NCBI GenBank assembly: GCA_026770025.1
Contig: JAMXDE010000082.1
Coordinates: 49,183 to 113,182, forward strand
Source of the DNA: Craspedostauros australis
Taxonomy: Eukaryota; Bacillariophyta; Bacillariophyceae; Mastogloiales; Achnanthaceae
Reading direction: 5' to 3'
DNA: 64,000 nt
The notes under the pieces were generated by a model. That model saw only the letters and a list, made by a program, of their open reading frames with translations. It was not told the DNA's origin and did not search any database. Below, piece by piece: positions 18,068 to 27,400 of the stretch (position 1 is its first letter; each line of letters begins with the position of its first letter). A program made the position numbers and the translations under genes.

Positions 18068-19636
18068 ATGCCCTCTCGTCACCCTCTCTTCGCTCCGCAC
18101 TTCGTTCCACTCTCTACCATGGCCCCCGCTGATGACACCGCTCCACCCGCTGCGACGGTGACAACCGCTCAAACCATTTCGCTTCGTCTTGGATGGAAGT
18201 GGTTTCCGGCCGCCATGGAGGAGCTGCAGGTGCGCTCTGACGACGAGCTCTACGACCTCTTCTACGCGCCCGACGATAGCTTTCACGAGTGCCTCTGCGC
18301 GTGGTCTGCAACGAGCCCGCTTCATGTGCGGCACTTGTGGCGCCTTCGCGCGTGGTATTTGAAGACCGGCGAAGCTGACGACCAATGGGCATCCAACCTC
18401 TCGGCGTGCGAGTTCCGCCCTTTCATGCGCCTCGAGAATCCGATCCCTCCCGACTTCCGCTCCGTCCCCATGTCGGTGGCCTCTGTCGCTTCGCGCGCTG
18501 GTAACACAGGTCTACGCGCGGGCGACGAGGTCGTGGACATCTCCAAGGTGGCCGATCCTGCTGCGGCCGTGCCACCTGAAGATGGTCCTACTCCTCGCGA
18601 CGGCGACACGCCCGGCGATGGTGCGGCTTCTACTGCTCCTGCTGTGGACTCGCATACTCTCCCGCCTGCTGGCTTCGAGAGTCCTCGTCGTGAGACCACG
18701 GATTTCGACTACGTCACCGACTCTGGCGTGGACTACTCTGTGGCTAACGCCAGCCCTGCGTTCCGTCGGCATCGTACCTACGAGGTTCCACCCGCTCTCG
18801 AGCGTCTGGACTACGGTGTCGGCCCGGCGTGGGACAAGTGGCGTCTTCCCCTGAAGGACGACTCGCCAACCGCCGTGTTCAACTGGTACGGCCAGTTCCA
18901 GGCTGCTGCCGCGCGCGCAGACTTGCACTTTTGCCCGCTGAACTCCTTCCAGCCGTCCACCTCTGTCATTCCGCGCAATGTTCACGGTCCCCGTGTCTTT
19001 GCCATGAATGATCAGCTGGTGGTTAAGCTACAGGCCGACGGCATCATCAACCTGGAGCATGCGGCGCTTTGCCTGAAGTACACCAGCAGCATCGGCATCA
19101 TGCCACATCGGCTGTCGGTGTACGTGTTCCTGCACACTCTGCTCTCTGGCGCGTACGATGCGGTGCAGACACAGGTCCACAAGGCGCCGGCGTTCCATGG
19201 CTCGGTGGCCACGTATGCTGAGCAGCTTCTCAGCTATCAGCTTGTGGAGAGCCTTGTGTTTCGCCGCCACATCTCTCAGCTGGAACTCACCCGCCACTTC
19301 CTTGAGGAGCTCCGTGGCCATGGGTACGAGCTGGGGCACTTTCATACCGCGGTTCGTGGTGTCGCCTCGGCCCGGGAGCTTCCGCTCAACCTACGCGTGG
19401 AGCAACTTGGGCAGGAGGTTGCCGATCTTCCCCAGACTCCTACACGGGGTGTCGCGCATCGCGTCAACACGCGCAGCCAAGGGCGCAATGATGGTGGTGG
19501 CCGCGGGCAGCGTCCAGAACGGCGCCAGCATGCATTCTACAAACCCATGCCTGGTGCCTTCTGTGACGCCTGCTGCAACATGGGCCACACCAAGGACACA
19601 TGCAAGACTTTTGGGCGCCATGCGCACATGACCTAG
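18068..19636 (+). CDS. Copia-3 gag
   Basis: The frame encodes 522 residues from ATG 18068. The ATG at 18119 has a better context (ACCATGG) and may be the true start. The N-terminal third is acidic and Pro-rich. A helical gag core spans roughly residues 240-420. A zinc knuckle C-x2-C-x4-H-x4-C lies near residues 499-512. The frame stops at TAG 19634-19636, but the same frame stays open for another 66 codons to a TAA at 19835. That extension has protein-like composition, so the TAG is either a point mutation or a read-through stop. Confidence 0.85.
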   Translation: MPSRHPLFAPHFVPLSTMAPADDTAPPAATVTTAQTISLRLGWKWFPAAMEELQVRSDDELYDLFYAPDDSFHECLCAWSATSPLHVRHLWRLRAWYLKTGEADDQWASNLSACEFRPFMRLENPIPPDFRSVPMSVASVASRAGNTGLRAGDEVVDISKVADPAAAVPPEDGPTPRDGDTPGDGAASTAPAVDSHTLPPAGFESPRRETTDFDYVTDSGVDYSVANASPAFRRHRTYEVPPALERLDYGVGPAWDKWRLPLKDDSPTAVFNWYGQFQAAAARADLHFCPLNSFQPSTSVIPRNVHGPRVFAMNDQLVVKLQADGIINLEHAALCLKYTSSIGIMPHRLSVYVFLHTLLSGAYDAVQTQVHKAPAFHGSVATYAEQLLSYQLVESLVFRRHISQLELTRHFLEELRGHGYELGHFHTAVRGVASARELPLNLRVEQLGQEVADLPQTPTRGVAHRVNTRSQGRNDGGGRGQRPERRQHAFYKPMPGAFCDACCNMGHTKDTCKTFGRHAHMT

Positions 19637-19837
19637 TTCGCCACATCTCACCCTGATTATGCGGCCAGCATGCGCGACAAGTTCCACGGGCACTTCACCA
19701 AGCAGACTTTCAAGGCGAATGCTTGGGCCATCCAGCGTTTTGGCAATGAGGATCACGAGTCCCTCGCTGGCCTCATGGTGTCTGATGAGGTGCTCGAGTC
19801 CGTCGATCAGGATTTTTGGACTGCCAGCCAGGAGTAA
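19637..19837 (+). CDS. Gag extension after the TAG, frame 0 to the pol shift
   Basis: The frame of gag continues past TAG for 66 sense codons (starting FATSHPDYAASM) and ends at TAA 19835-19837. It overlaps the pol frame, which is -1 relative to it. In the overlap, GATTTTTGG at 19811-19819 contains a T5 run on which a TTT codon could slip one base back and re-pair perfectly. Whether this is functional recoding or decay is open. Confidence 0.45.
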   Translation, partial: FATSHPDYAASMRDKFHGHFTKQTFKANAWAIQRFGNEDHESLAGLMVSDEVLESVDQDFWTASQE

Positions 19838-22800
19838 GCGAACTCTCTGGTGAGCGGCCATTATCCAACGATCGCTACAGCGGGAAACCAGCAGGTCATC
19901 GCAATGATGAGGTTTCCGCGCTTTCATTACCTGCTGCTTCGGCAATCCAACCACTCAAGCTTGTGGGATATGCCGTGGTCAGGGCTTGCCACATCCATGC
20001 CGCTCGCACTGATGGACCTGGAGTCCGGGCTTGGAATCCCTTCAATGGAATGGGCCAGTGTGACATCGGCGCCAATGTGAGTGCTACCCCATACAAGGAG
20101 GTTTTGCGGGGTTACCGACCATTCCCGTCGCCACTCATGCTTGCGGCTGCCGATGCCCATGCCAAGTCCATGGTGTGCCCTGGTGAAGGCTTCCTGGACG
20201 TGCCCACATGTGAAGGGTCTTCCATCTCCGTCCGCACTGCGCTATGCCCTCATCTGGCTGAGACGCTTATCTCGCCACAGTCCATTGTGCGGCAGAGCGA
20301 CAACGACTTCCAACGGTTCACCTTTGCGTCCGACTCAAGTGGTGCCACCCTCACGTTCCATGGTGCGCGTGGCGATTGCTTTGCATCCATGACCCAGTCA
20401 AATGGGCTGTACTTCTTCACTGGTGACGCCACTCGGTCGCCCATGGCATTCTCCATCCAGACTTCGTCGCCCGCCCTGCAGGCCGAGCTTTGGCACATGC
20501 GCCTGGGGCACCCTGGCATGTCACAGCTGGAGAAGCTCCCGGCACATGCTACTGGCATGCCTGGCAAGCTGCGGTCGAGTGCACATCCTATGCGGCACTG
20601 CGAGACGTGCAGCCAGGCTCATCGGCAGAAGGCAGCTCGTGGACCCAACGTGGATTTTGTCGAGCCACATCCAGGCGCTCGCTTCCATGCCGACTTTGGT
20701 TTCATGCGTGCTACCAATGAGGCTTATGGCGCTGCCAAACTTCGTGGCAAAGGTACTCATCGCCGCGTTGTGCTATCCCTTGAGGGGTTCACGTTGTACC
20801 TGCTCGTCACTGATGCATACACGCGGTACACCTGGGTGTTCCTGACCAAGGACAGATCACCTCCAGTTGAGATCTTCACTGAGCTCCTGGGTGATTTTGG
20901 TCGGCGCACAGGTCATCGCGCGGTACAAGTGGACACTGGCGGCGAGCTCGCTCAATCTGGGGCTTTCCAAGTGGCCGTCCGTGATGCCGGGTACAACCTT
21001 GAACCCACTGGCGCTGGCTGCTCCTGGATGAATGGGAAAGTGGAGCGACTGAACCGCACCTTTGGCGTCATGACGAGGGCTCTGCTATACTCGGCTGGTC
21101 TCAAGCCACAGTTTTGGGCCCTTGCACTTGTGCATTCGGTCTACTTGAAGAACCGGCTGTGGCATGCGTCCATCTCCAAAACGCCGTACGAGCTACAGCA
21201 TGGGGTCAAGCCTGATCTTCAGCACCTGCATGTCTTTGGATCCCGCGTCACTGTTCGAAAGCCTGGGCATCCGCCTGCGAAGCTCAACATACATACCTAC
21301 AATGGCGTCTTCGTGGGGCACACTGCAACACCAACCCTTCATCGATACTACAACCTTGACTCTGGCCGCATCAAGACTGCTGGCAACATTGTGTTCGACG
21401 AAGCTCACTTCACATCCAGCAGTCGGCCTCCAGGACCGCAGCTTTTGTTCGAGCTGGGATTTCACGCACCTCATGGCGTTGACGCATCGGTCCCAGTGAA
21501 GGGTGATCGTGTCCCAGTCGGCGGTTCCGGTGGACACAGCGTCCTGGTCGAGTCATGCGTGGCATGCGGTGATTCAGAGTTGCACGCCGCCGCTGCAGCA
21601 TGCTCTTCCACCATTCGTCGCTTTGCGCGATCGCTGGAGATGGCGAGCGAACCTTTCGGTTTTCCCTTCGCACAAGACATTGAGGTGTCTGGCTCGGACC
21701 CGTGCGCTGGACTGGTACTTGTGCACGACGATGCGCGAGGGCGGCTGCAACTGCAGACATGTACACCTGGCACTCCGGCTGCTCGCATTCCCCGATGGCG
21801 GTCACGTCTACGGTCTGCACATTTGCTCACGCTGGATGGCAACGACATTTCCAGTGGTGATGAAGTCGTTCACGTCATCTCGAGTGCGCGGCAACGCAAG
21901 GCGGGTCCGATCGTCGCGATCTTCGCTTTTGATGAAGCACGCAACGCGCTGTCACAGCAGGGTGTCCCGCAGCTCTACTTCGACCAACTTCGACATGTCC
22001 AGGACATCCTTCAACGGATATCGCCGCAGGCTCGCGCTGTCACTGATGCTCCCAAGCTCACTCGGCGCAAGTTGTTGCTGCGGGATGACTGGGATGAGTG
22101 GCAAGCTGCGGAGTTCAAGCAGATGGAGCAGTACCACCATCAAGGGATGTTCGGTGATCCAGTGGATGCTCCTTCCGGTGCAGCAGTGTTCAATTGGGTG
22201 TGGGTGTATGTTGTGAAGACCCATGAGAACAACCGCAAGAAGGCCCGCGCAGTCTGCGATGGTTCCACCCGAGGAGGCAACGTCCGTGTCTTTGGTCATA
22301 CCTACGCTGCCACGCCGGATCTCACTGAATTTCGCATCCTTGTTGCTATTGCTGCCGTCCAACGCATGCTCATCTTTGGAGCTGACGTCGCCAATGCTTT
22401 TGCTGAAGCTCCGGCCAGCACGCAACAATACTACATGAAGGAGGACGATCAATTCCGTTCGTGGTGGGAGCAGAAGCATGGTGCTACCATTCCTCGTGGC
22501 CATGTTGTGCCCGTTCTCAAGAACCTACAGGGTCATCCTGAGGCGCCTCAACAATGGAGCATCCATGTCAATGGGATCATGAAGCGCATGGGCCTGACAT
22601 CCACCACGCACGCCCCGTGCCTTTACACTGGACTCATCCGTGGTGAGCGTGTCTACATACTCCGGCAAGTCGACGACTTCGCAGTTGCCACATCACGACA
22701 GAACACCTACGTCGCGTTCTGTGATTTGCTTGACGAGCAACTCAATCAACCAATCACTCGGCATGGACTCTTCTCCCACTACAATGGGCTTGACCTCACT

Positions 22801-23883
22801 CAGGGCCGATCACATGTGACAGTACACTGCACCACCTATCTGAACAAGGTGCTCCAGAAGCATGGATGGCAAGATCTGCGGTCGTCGCAACGACTCCCCA
22901 TGCGCGCGGACAACGGGTACATTCGACAACTGGACAGTGCGGACGTCCCAGCTACTGAAGGCGAGCGGCAACAACTACAGACATCGTTCTTCAGTTATCG
23001 GCAGGCCATTGGTGAACTAATTTGGGCCATGGTTTCATGCCGTCCGGACATATCATTCCCCGTGGTGAAGCTCAGCCAGTTTTCCATCAACCCAGCCAAG
23101 ATCCATTATGAGGCGGTCAAGTACCTCTTCCGATACATTGCTGCCACAAGGGAACTTGGAATCACGTACTGGCGGCCATCGCCCCTGCCCGAACTTCCAG
23201 TCATCCCCGTGCCGCTGCCCCTTTCACCACCTGAGGACGTTTCGCACAACGTGGACAATCATGAGACAGTCCGATTCTCCACGGTCTATGGATACGTGGA
23301 CGCCAACTGGGGCTCCAATATTTGCCATCGGCGCTCGGTCACCGGCATCATGTTCATGTTCGGCGGCGCTGCCGTCGCGTGGAAGACTCGTGTTCAGCCG
23401 ACCGTGTCCCTCAGCAGCTCCGAAGCCGAGTTTGTCGCTGCCAGCGATGCTGGTCGCATGGCTCTGTGGCTTCGTTCCATCCTCGATGAGATCGGGGTGT
23501 CGCAGCAACACGCCACTCTCATTTTCGAGGACAATCGAGGAGCACGCATGATGGCCAACGCAAGTCAGCCTACACGGAATTCGAGACATATTGATATCCG
23601 AACCTTCGCGGTCAGTGACTGGGTGGATCGGGATCTTATTCTTATCGAGGACGTCGCATCCGATCTCAACGCAGCGGATGCATGCACCAAACAGACGCCG
23701 TCGGTTCTCTTTTTCCGCCATACTGACTTGATAATGGGTCGCTTCCGCCCGTCTTTCGCTCAAGACCATGATGGGCGTCGCTCGGTCAGAGCAATTTTTC
23801 CCGCTGGAAATCTTCCAGCGTGGGGGGGGGGGGGGGTGTTGGCATACGTGCGCAGGACAGACGTCCGCAGCCTCCGCCTCTGA
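19816..23883 (+). CDS. Copia-3 pol (protease, integrase, RT, RNase H)
   Basis: About 1355 codons are open, with no ATG at the start, so expression depends on shifting from gag. The protease motif is CDIGANVSAT near residue 83, with isoleucine and asparagine in place of the usual Ser and Ser. Integrase has an H-H-C-C finger near 225, then HADFG, VDTGGE and MNGKVERLNRTFG (D, D, E). Reverse transcriptase has the less common QVDD near 952. RNase H has GYVDANWG near 1159 and SSSEAEFVAASDA near 1201. The frame runs through the G15 tract and ends inside the 3' LTR, so any change in tract length would alter the C-terminus. Confidence 0.88.
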   Translation: MDCQPGVSELSGERPLSNDRYSGKPAGHRNDEVSALSLPAASAIQPLKLVGYAVVRACHIHAARTDGPGVRAWNPFNGMGQCDIGANVSATPYKEVLRGYRPFPSPLMLAAADAHAKSMVCPGEGFLDVPTCEGSSISVRTALCPHLAETLISPQSIVRQSDNDFQRFTFASDSSGATLTFHGARGDCFASMTQSNGLYFFTGDATRSPMAFSIQTSSPALQAELWHMRLGHPGMSQLEKLPAHATGMPGKLRSSAHPMRHCETCSQAHRQKAARGPNVDFVEPHPGARFHADFGFMRATNEAYGAAKLRGKGTHRRVVLSLEGFTLYLLVTDAYTRYTWVFLTKDRSPPVEIFTELLGDFGRRTGHRAVQVDTGGELAQSGAFQVAVRDAGYNLEPTGAGCSWMNGKVERLNRTFGVMTRALLYSAGLKPQFWALALVHSVYLKNRLWHASISKTPYELQHGVKPDLQHLHVFGSRVTVRKPGHPPAKLNIHTYNGVFVGHTATPTLHRYYNLDSGRIKTAGNIVFDEAHFTSSSRPPGPQLLFELGFHAPHGVDASVPVKGDRVPVGGSGGHSVLVESCVACGDSELHAAAAACSSTIRRFARSLEMASEPFGFPFAQDIEVSGSDPCAGLVLVHDDARGRLQLQTCTPGTPAARIPRWRSRLRSAHLLTLDGNDISSGDEVVHVISSARQRKAGPIVAIFAFDEARNALSQQGVPQLYFDQLRHVQDILQRISPQARAVTDAPKLTRRKLLLRDDWDEWQAAEFKQMEQYHHQGMFGDPVDAPSGAAVFNWVWVYVVKTHENNRKKARAVCDGSTRGGNVRVFGHTYAATPDLTEFRILVAIAAVQRMLIFGADVANAFAEAPASTQQYYMKEDDQFRSWWEQKHGATIPRGHVVPVLKNLQGHPEAPQQWSIHVNGIMKRMGLTSTTHAPCLYTGLIRGERVYILRQVDDFAVATSRQNTYVAFCDLLDEQLNQPITRHGLFSHYNGLDLTQGRSHVTVHCTTYLNKVLQKHGWQDLRSSQRLPMRADNGYIRQLDSADVPATEGERQQLQTSFFSYRQAIGELIWAMVSCRPDISFPVVKLSQFSINPAKIHYEAVKYLFRYIAATRELGITYWRPSPLPELPVIPVPLPLSPPEDVSHNVDNHETVRFSTVYGYVDANWGSNICHRRSVTGIMFMFGGAAVAWKTRVQPTVSLSSSEAEFVAASDAGRMALWLRSILDEIGVSQQHATLIFEDNRGARMMANASQPTRNSRHIDIRTFAVSDWVDRDLILIEDVASDLNAADACTKQTPSVLFFRHTDLIMGRFRPSFAQDHDGRRSVRAIFPAGNLPAWGGGGVLAYVRRTDVRSLRL
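23822..23836 (+). promoter_or_regulatory. Polypurine tract of 15 G
   Basis: Fifteen consecutive G directly abut the TGTTGG start of the 3' LTR, the position of the plus-strand primer in LTR elements. Copia-1 and Copia-2 have the mixed tract GGAAGGG at the same place. Confidence 0.65.
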
Positions 23884-23969
23884 AGAGTGACAACGGAGAC
23901 AGTCTCCTCCCATAAATCCATCATTAGCACACACACACACACACACATCCTCCCGTACAGATACTGACA
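23837..23969 (+). repeat. 3' LTR of Copia-3
   Basis: It matches the 5' LTR with one A-to-G change and a CA repeat shorter by 4 bp. The duplicated GAACC follows at 23970-23974. Confidence 0.9.
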
Positions 23970-23974
23970 GAACC

Positions 23975-24156
23975 TTTCACAACATCACCATCGAGGCTGC
24001 TGGATACCATCTCAGTCTGGCATCGACCGTCAATGACGTCACCATTTTCGTCCACGGTGAGGACAAGCCAGCCATGTATTTGTGTCGTAGAAGCTAGCGA
24101 AATATATCTAAACCTAATGGACAAGACGAAAAATTGATATCTAAAAATATCACGTT
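23975..24156. other. Right flank of Copia-3
   Basis: One plus frame reads FHNITIEAAGYHLSLA and stays protein-like to a stop near 24095. It may be the other half of whatever Copia-3 interrupted, although the frame does not join simply to the left flank. The rest is AT-rich and ends in ATCACGTTTCAG, which resembles a 3' splice site on the plus strand. Confidence 0.25.
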
Positions 24157-24417
24157 TCAGTATCTCAAATCCGCAGAATAATACTCGACTTCGCTGAATG
24201 GGGCCTTATGCTGTGGCGTGCGTGTCTGATCCTGGGTTGTCTCGAAGGATTTATTGACCTCTTGAAGTCTGTTGTGTTCCTCGTGCTTCTCTTTTTCCCA
24301 ACGCTTCTGATTGTCTTCGTAGCGTTGACTCGTTCGACTAATGATGTCAACAATTCGAACATTCGTTCTTGATCTCCGTGAGCCATCACGAAACACAGCG
24401 ACCCTTGGCGCACTCAA
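24157..24417 (-). CDS. Small hypothetical protein, 86 residues
   Basis: The frame starts at ATG 24417, 52 bp after the stop of the adenylation-ankyrin gene on the same strand. The predicted peptide is hydrophilic, with a charged and probably helical middle (residues about 28-58, rich in Glu, Lys, Arg and Gln). No family is recognised. It may be a separate small gene, a 3' exon, or chance; composition is protein-like, but length alone is not decisive. Confidence 0.3.
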   Translation of the reverse strand: MSAPRVAVFRDGSRRSRTNVRIVDIISRTSQRYEDNQKRWEKEKHEEHNRLQEVNKSFETTQDQTRTPQHKAPFSEVEYYSADLRY

Positions 24418-24469
24418 TCTGTAGGAGCAAGCGTGCGTAATACCTTTGCTCTGTCCACATCAATCCACA

Positions 24470-27400
24470 TCAATCCATTCCGCGCTGGTTTTTCATCAAC
24501 AGATCCATCATGCGACGTCCGACTTCGGAATCATCGCCATGGATACGTTCGCACATCTCCATCGGACTTTCGACGGCGGCGCTGGATTTCCTGTTCACCT
24601 TGGGTTTCGGCGGATCGGGGTGACAGCCGTGCTGCAGCAGGACGGCCAAGGACTCCACATGGCGATTCAGCACGGCCCAATGCGCAGGCGTTCTGTACCA
24701 GCGATCGAAGCAATTGAAGTCATGATCGCTTGGATTCGCGTCCTCGTCGTGCATGCGTTCCTGCATCACGTACTCCACGATCGCGGTGTGCCCGGCTCGG
24801 GCGGCGCAGTGCAACACGCTCTGCTTGTTGCCGTCCCTCATCTTGATGGGGGATCCGCTCTGCAGAAGCATCTTCACGCAATCCAGACGTTCCTGATCGT
24901 CTTCGTTGGTATCGACAAGCCCCGTCCGCAACAATCGAGAATTGGAGGCGGCCGCCAAATGCAGCGGATACAATCCCGATGCATCCGGCGTGTTCCATTT
25001 GGCGTCGCAGGCGAGGAGCTTGTGCACGAGACGCGCATCGCCCTTCGCCGCGGCCAGGTGCAGGGGGCTGGATCGGAAGGTTTGCTTCTGCGCGATGCGG
25101 CCGGAGGTCTTGCCCAACCGTCCACCGTGCGCGCCCCAGTTGGGGTCGGCGCCGAACTGCAGCAGTCCAATGGCGACGTCCGTCTGTTGCAAGGTGCACG
25201 CCTGCAGCAGCGCGTCGTACAGTCGCTGTTGTTCGGCGTCATGCGGCGATGCAACGTCTGTGGTTGCCATTGGCGACGGCGATGATGTTTGGGTCGCGGA
25301 ATCAGCTGTCCCACTTTGCTTTTCATGATCCCAAGCGTGGCTGCAAACGTTATGATCATCAAGCATGTCGATGTAATGCTTCAGCTTCGTCGCGCGAAGG
25401 ATATGAACAACATTGAAGGGTCCCTCCAATGTTCCGTATTCTCCACCGAGATGCCGAGTGTTGTTGATGTTGTGATGCATTGCGTACAGGGCACGCGTGA
25501 TCCGCGTCGCGGCCAGGGAGTCTCCCCCGAGCATGCCAAAGCTGGCATTGATGGTGAGCATGGATTGTTGGCACTGTTGCAGATTCAGACACTCGATGAT
25601 TTGTTCGGCGATGAGCCTTCCCGTGTTGCCGTATTCTGCCAGTGGCGTACTCCCTTCATCGTCACCGCTGTTCTCGTCGTCATCGCAAGTATCGTTTCCG
25701 ATGCTGCTGTTGGCTTGCTTGGCAAAGTTAAACTTGAGACAGTCCTGCAACCGAGGTAACTGCCCGTTGTCTCTCTTGCCCGTTGGTGATAGTGGTATTT
25801 GGGAGATCAGCACGAAGCTCGACGGCACACATGCCGATTTGATCCTGGACAGGCATGCTGCGCGAAGTAGTGCCCAGAGGGGGCTGGGACTGATGAGATA
25901 GGCCGGCGGCTGCTTCCTTGATGAATCGAATCGAACCCCCATGCTACGGAGACAGGAATCCGTGAGCACGACGTAGGCATGAAGTTCTGTCTTCGTATCG
26001 TCGTCACTGCCAATGGCGCCATCTCCATCGTCATGGAAAGCGCCGCTCTGTTCGGACCCTTGATGCAATGGAACCGTACGCGCCACGACGACGCAGCCTT
26101 GCACGATGCTTGATGACGTGCCTGGCCACTCCTCCATGGCCGCAGCGATTTCGTTTAGCTCGATCCGAACACCATTATGCTTGATCATGCCTTCCTCGCC
26201 TTGGATTCGCCCCATCACATGGATGCTACCATCGTGGTCGACGTATCCCCTGTCGCCTGTTCGATAGAAGCACCGCGTTGCAGCAGATTGAGTCTCGCAA
26301 ATGAATTTGTGATGCAAGTCATCGCGATTCCAGTATCCGGAGAATTCATCCAGTTGGTTGCCAGAAAGCACAATCTCTCCGAATCTATCAGGACTGTTGG
26401 CAACGGCAACGATTCTGTCTTGAATTGCTTCCACATAGATCTGCACTTGCATGCCTGAGAACGGTAGTCCAACGAACCCTTTTCCGGTGGCCCGCGTCGC
26501 AGCCTTCGCTTGATTGCTCGTGACGGCTTGAGCGTGAGACGATGGCGATGGCGACGCTGGCAATGATGGCGAATGGCACACTTCTCCCATGGTTTGATAT
26601 ACGCATGCTTCCGTCACACCGTACGTGGCGAACAGCTTACATTCCGTCTTGCTCGTTGCCGTTGCGCCCGCTCCCCAAACACGCCGGATAGATGCCGGAA
26701 TGGGTTCGCCACCCAACGCCAACGTCCGCAATTGCGGAAACGCAGAGGGCGGCTCCTGGACCAAACGAAACAACGTCGGCGTGCACAGCAAGTGCGTGAC
26801 GTGCAGCTGCCAAAGGATCTGTGAGAGATGACTGACGAGCCTCGATCGTGGCGCGATGGCCAGCGTCGCTTGGCATAGGAAGGTGGCCAACACATCGGAC
26901 ATGCATGGATCGAAGGACAGCGCACTTGCCAACAGAACCGTAGATTCGGATGTGACAGAATGCGCTTCGTTCTTGGCACGCAGGTAGTTGTCCAACGACT
27001 GGATGGAGGACATGCAACCCTTCGGCCATCCCGTTGTGCCGGACGTGTAGACCATATGCGAAAGCCGATTGTGAGACGCGATGTCGTTCGGTATCGTATG
27101 CGTTTCTGCCGAGATAGTGGACGCACTGCTGCCGTCCATTCGATCTGGACCATCCCATGTATCCGCAAGGAAGTTGATCGCCAGCTTCAGAGAAATCTGA
27201 TCGCCGTGTGCCTTGCCTTTCTTGTTGGAGTCCAATTCAACTCGAAAGACTTCGTAGATCTGATGCTCAATGTCTGAATTGATCGACGGTATGCTCTGGC
27301 ATAGCTGGTGCAAGTCAACGAGGTGTGATTTTTCGGCGGGCATGTAACGTGCCGATGAAGTTGATTTGATCCGCCCTTCGACAGCTGCGTTGCCATTGCT

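Larger units (their letters stand above)
17839..23969 (+). mobile_element. Copia-3, complete LTR retrotransposon with very short LTRs
   Basis: The LTRs are only 137 and 133 bp and differ by one substitution and the length of a CA repeat, so the insertion is recent. The 5-bp duplication GAACC flanks it. The internal part encodes gag and pol in copia order, but in two frames separated by a TAG and a -1 change. Directly after the 5' LTR comes GGTTATGGCTT, which resembles the primer site used with a half-molecule of initiator tRNA-Met. A run of 15 G directly precedes the 3' LTR and is the likely polypurine tract. Codon use is more GC-rich than in the other copia families here. Confidence 0.9.

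Noticed and set aside
24446-25416. Overlapping plus-strand frames of up to 279 codons
   Set aside because: They lie antisense to the ankyrin repeats of the adenylation gene. Their composition is biased (Arg, Gln, His) and they carry no motifs, whereas the minus frame has clear ankyrin consensus.
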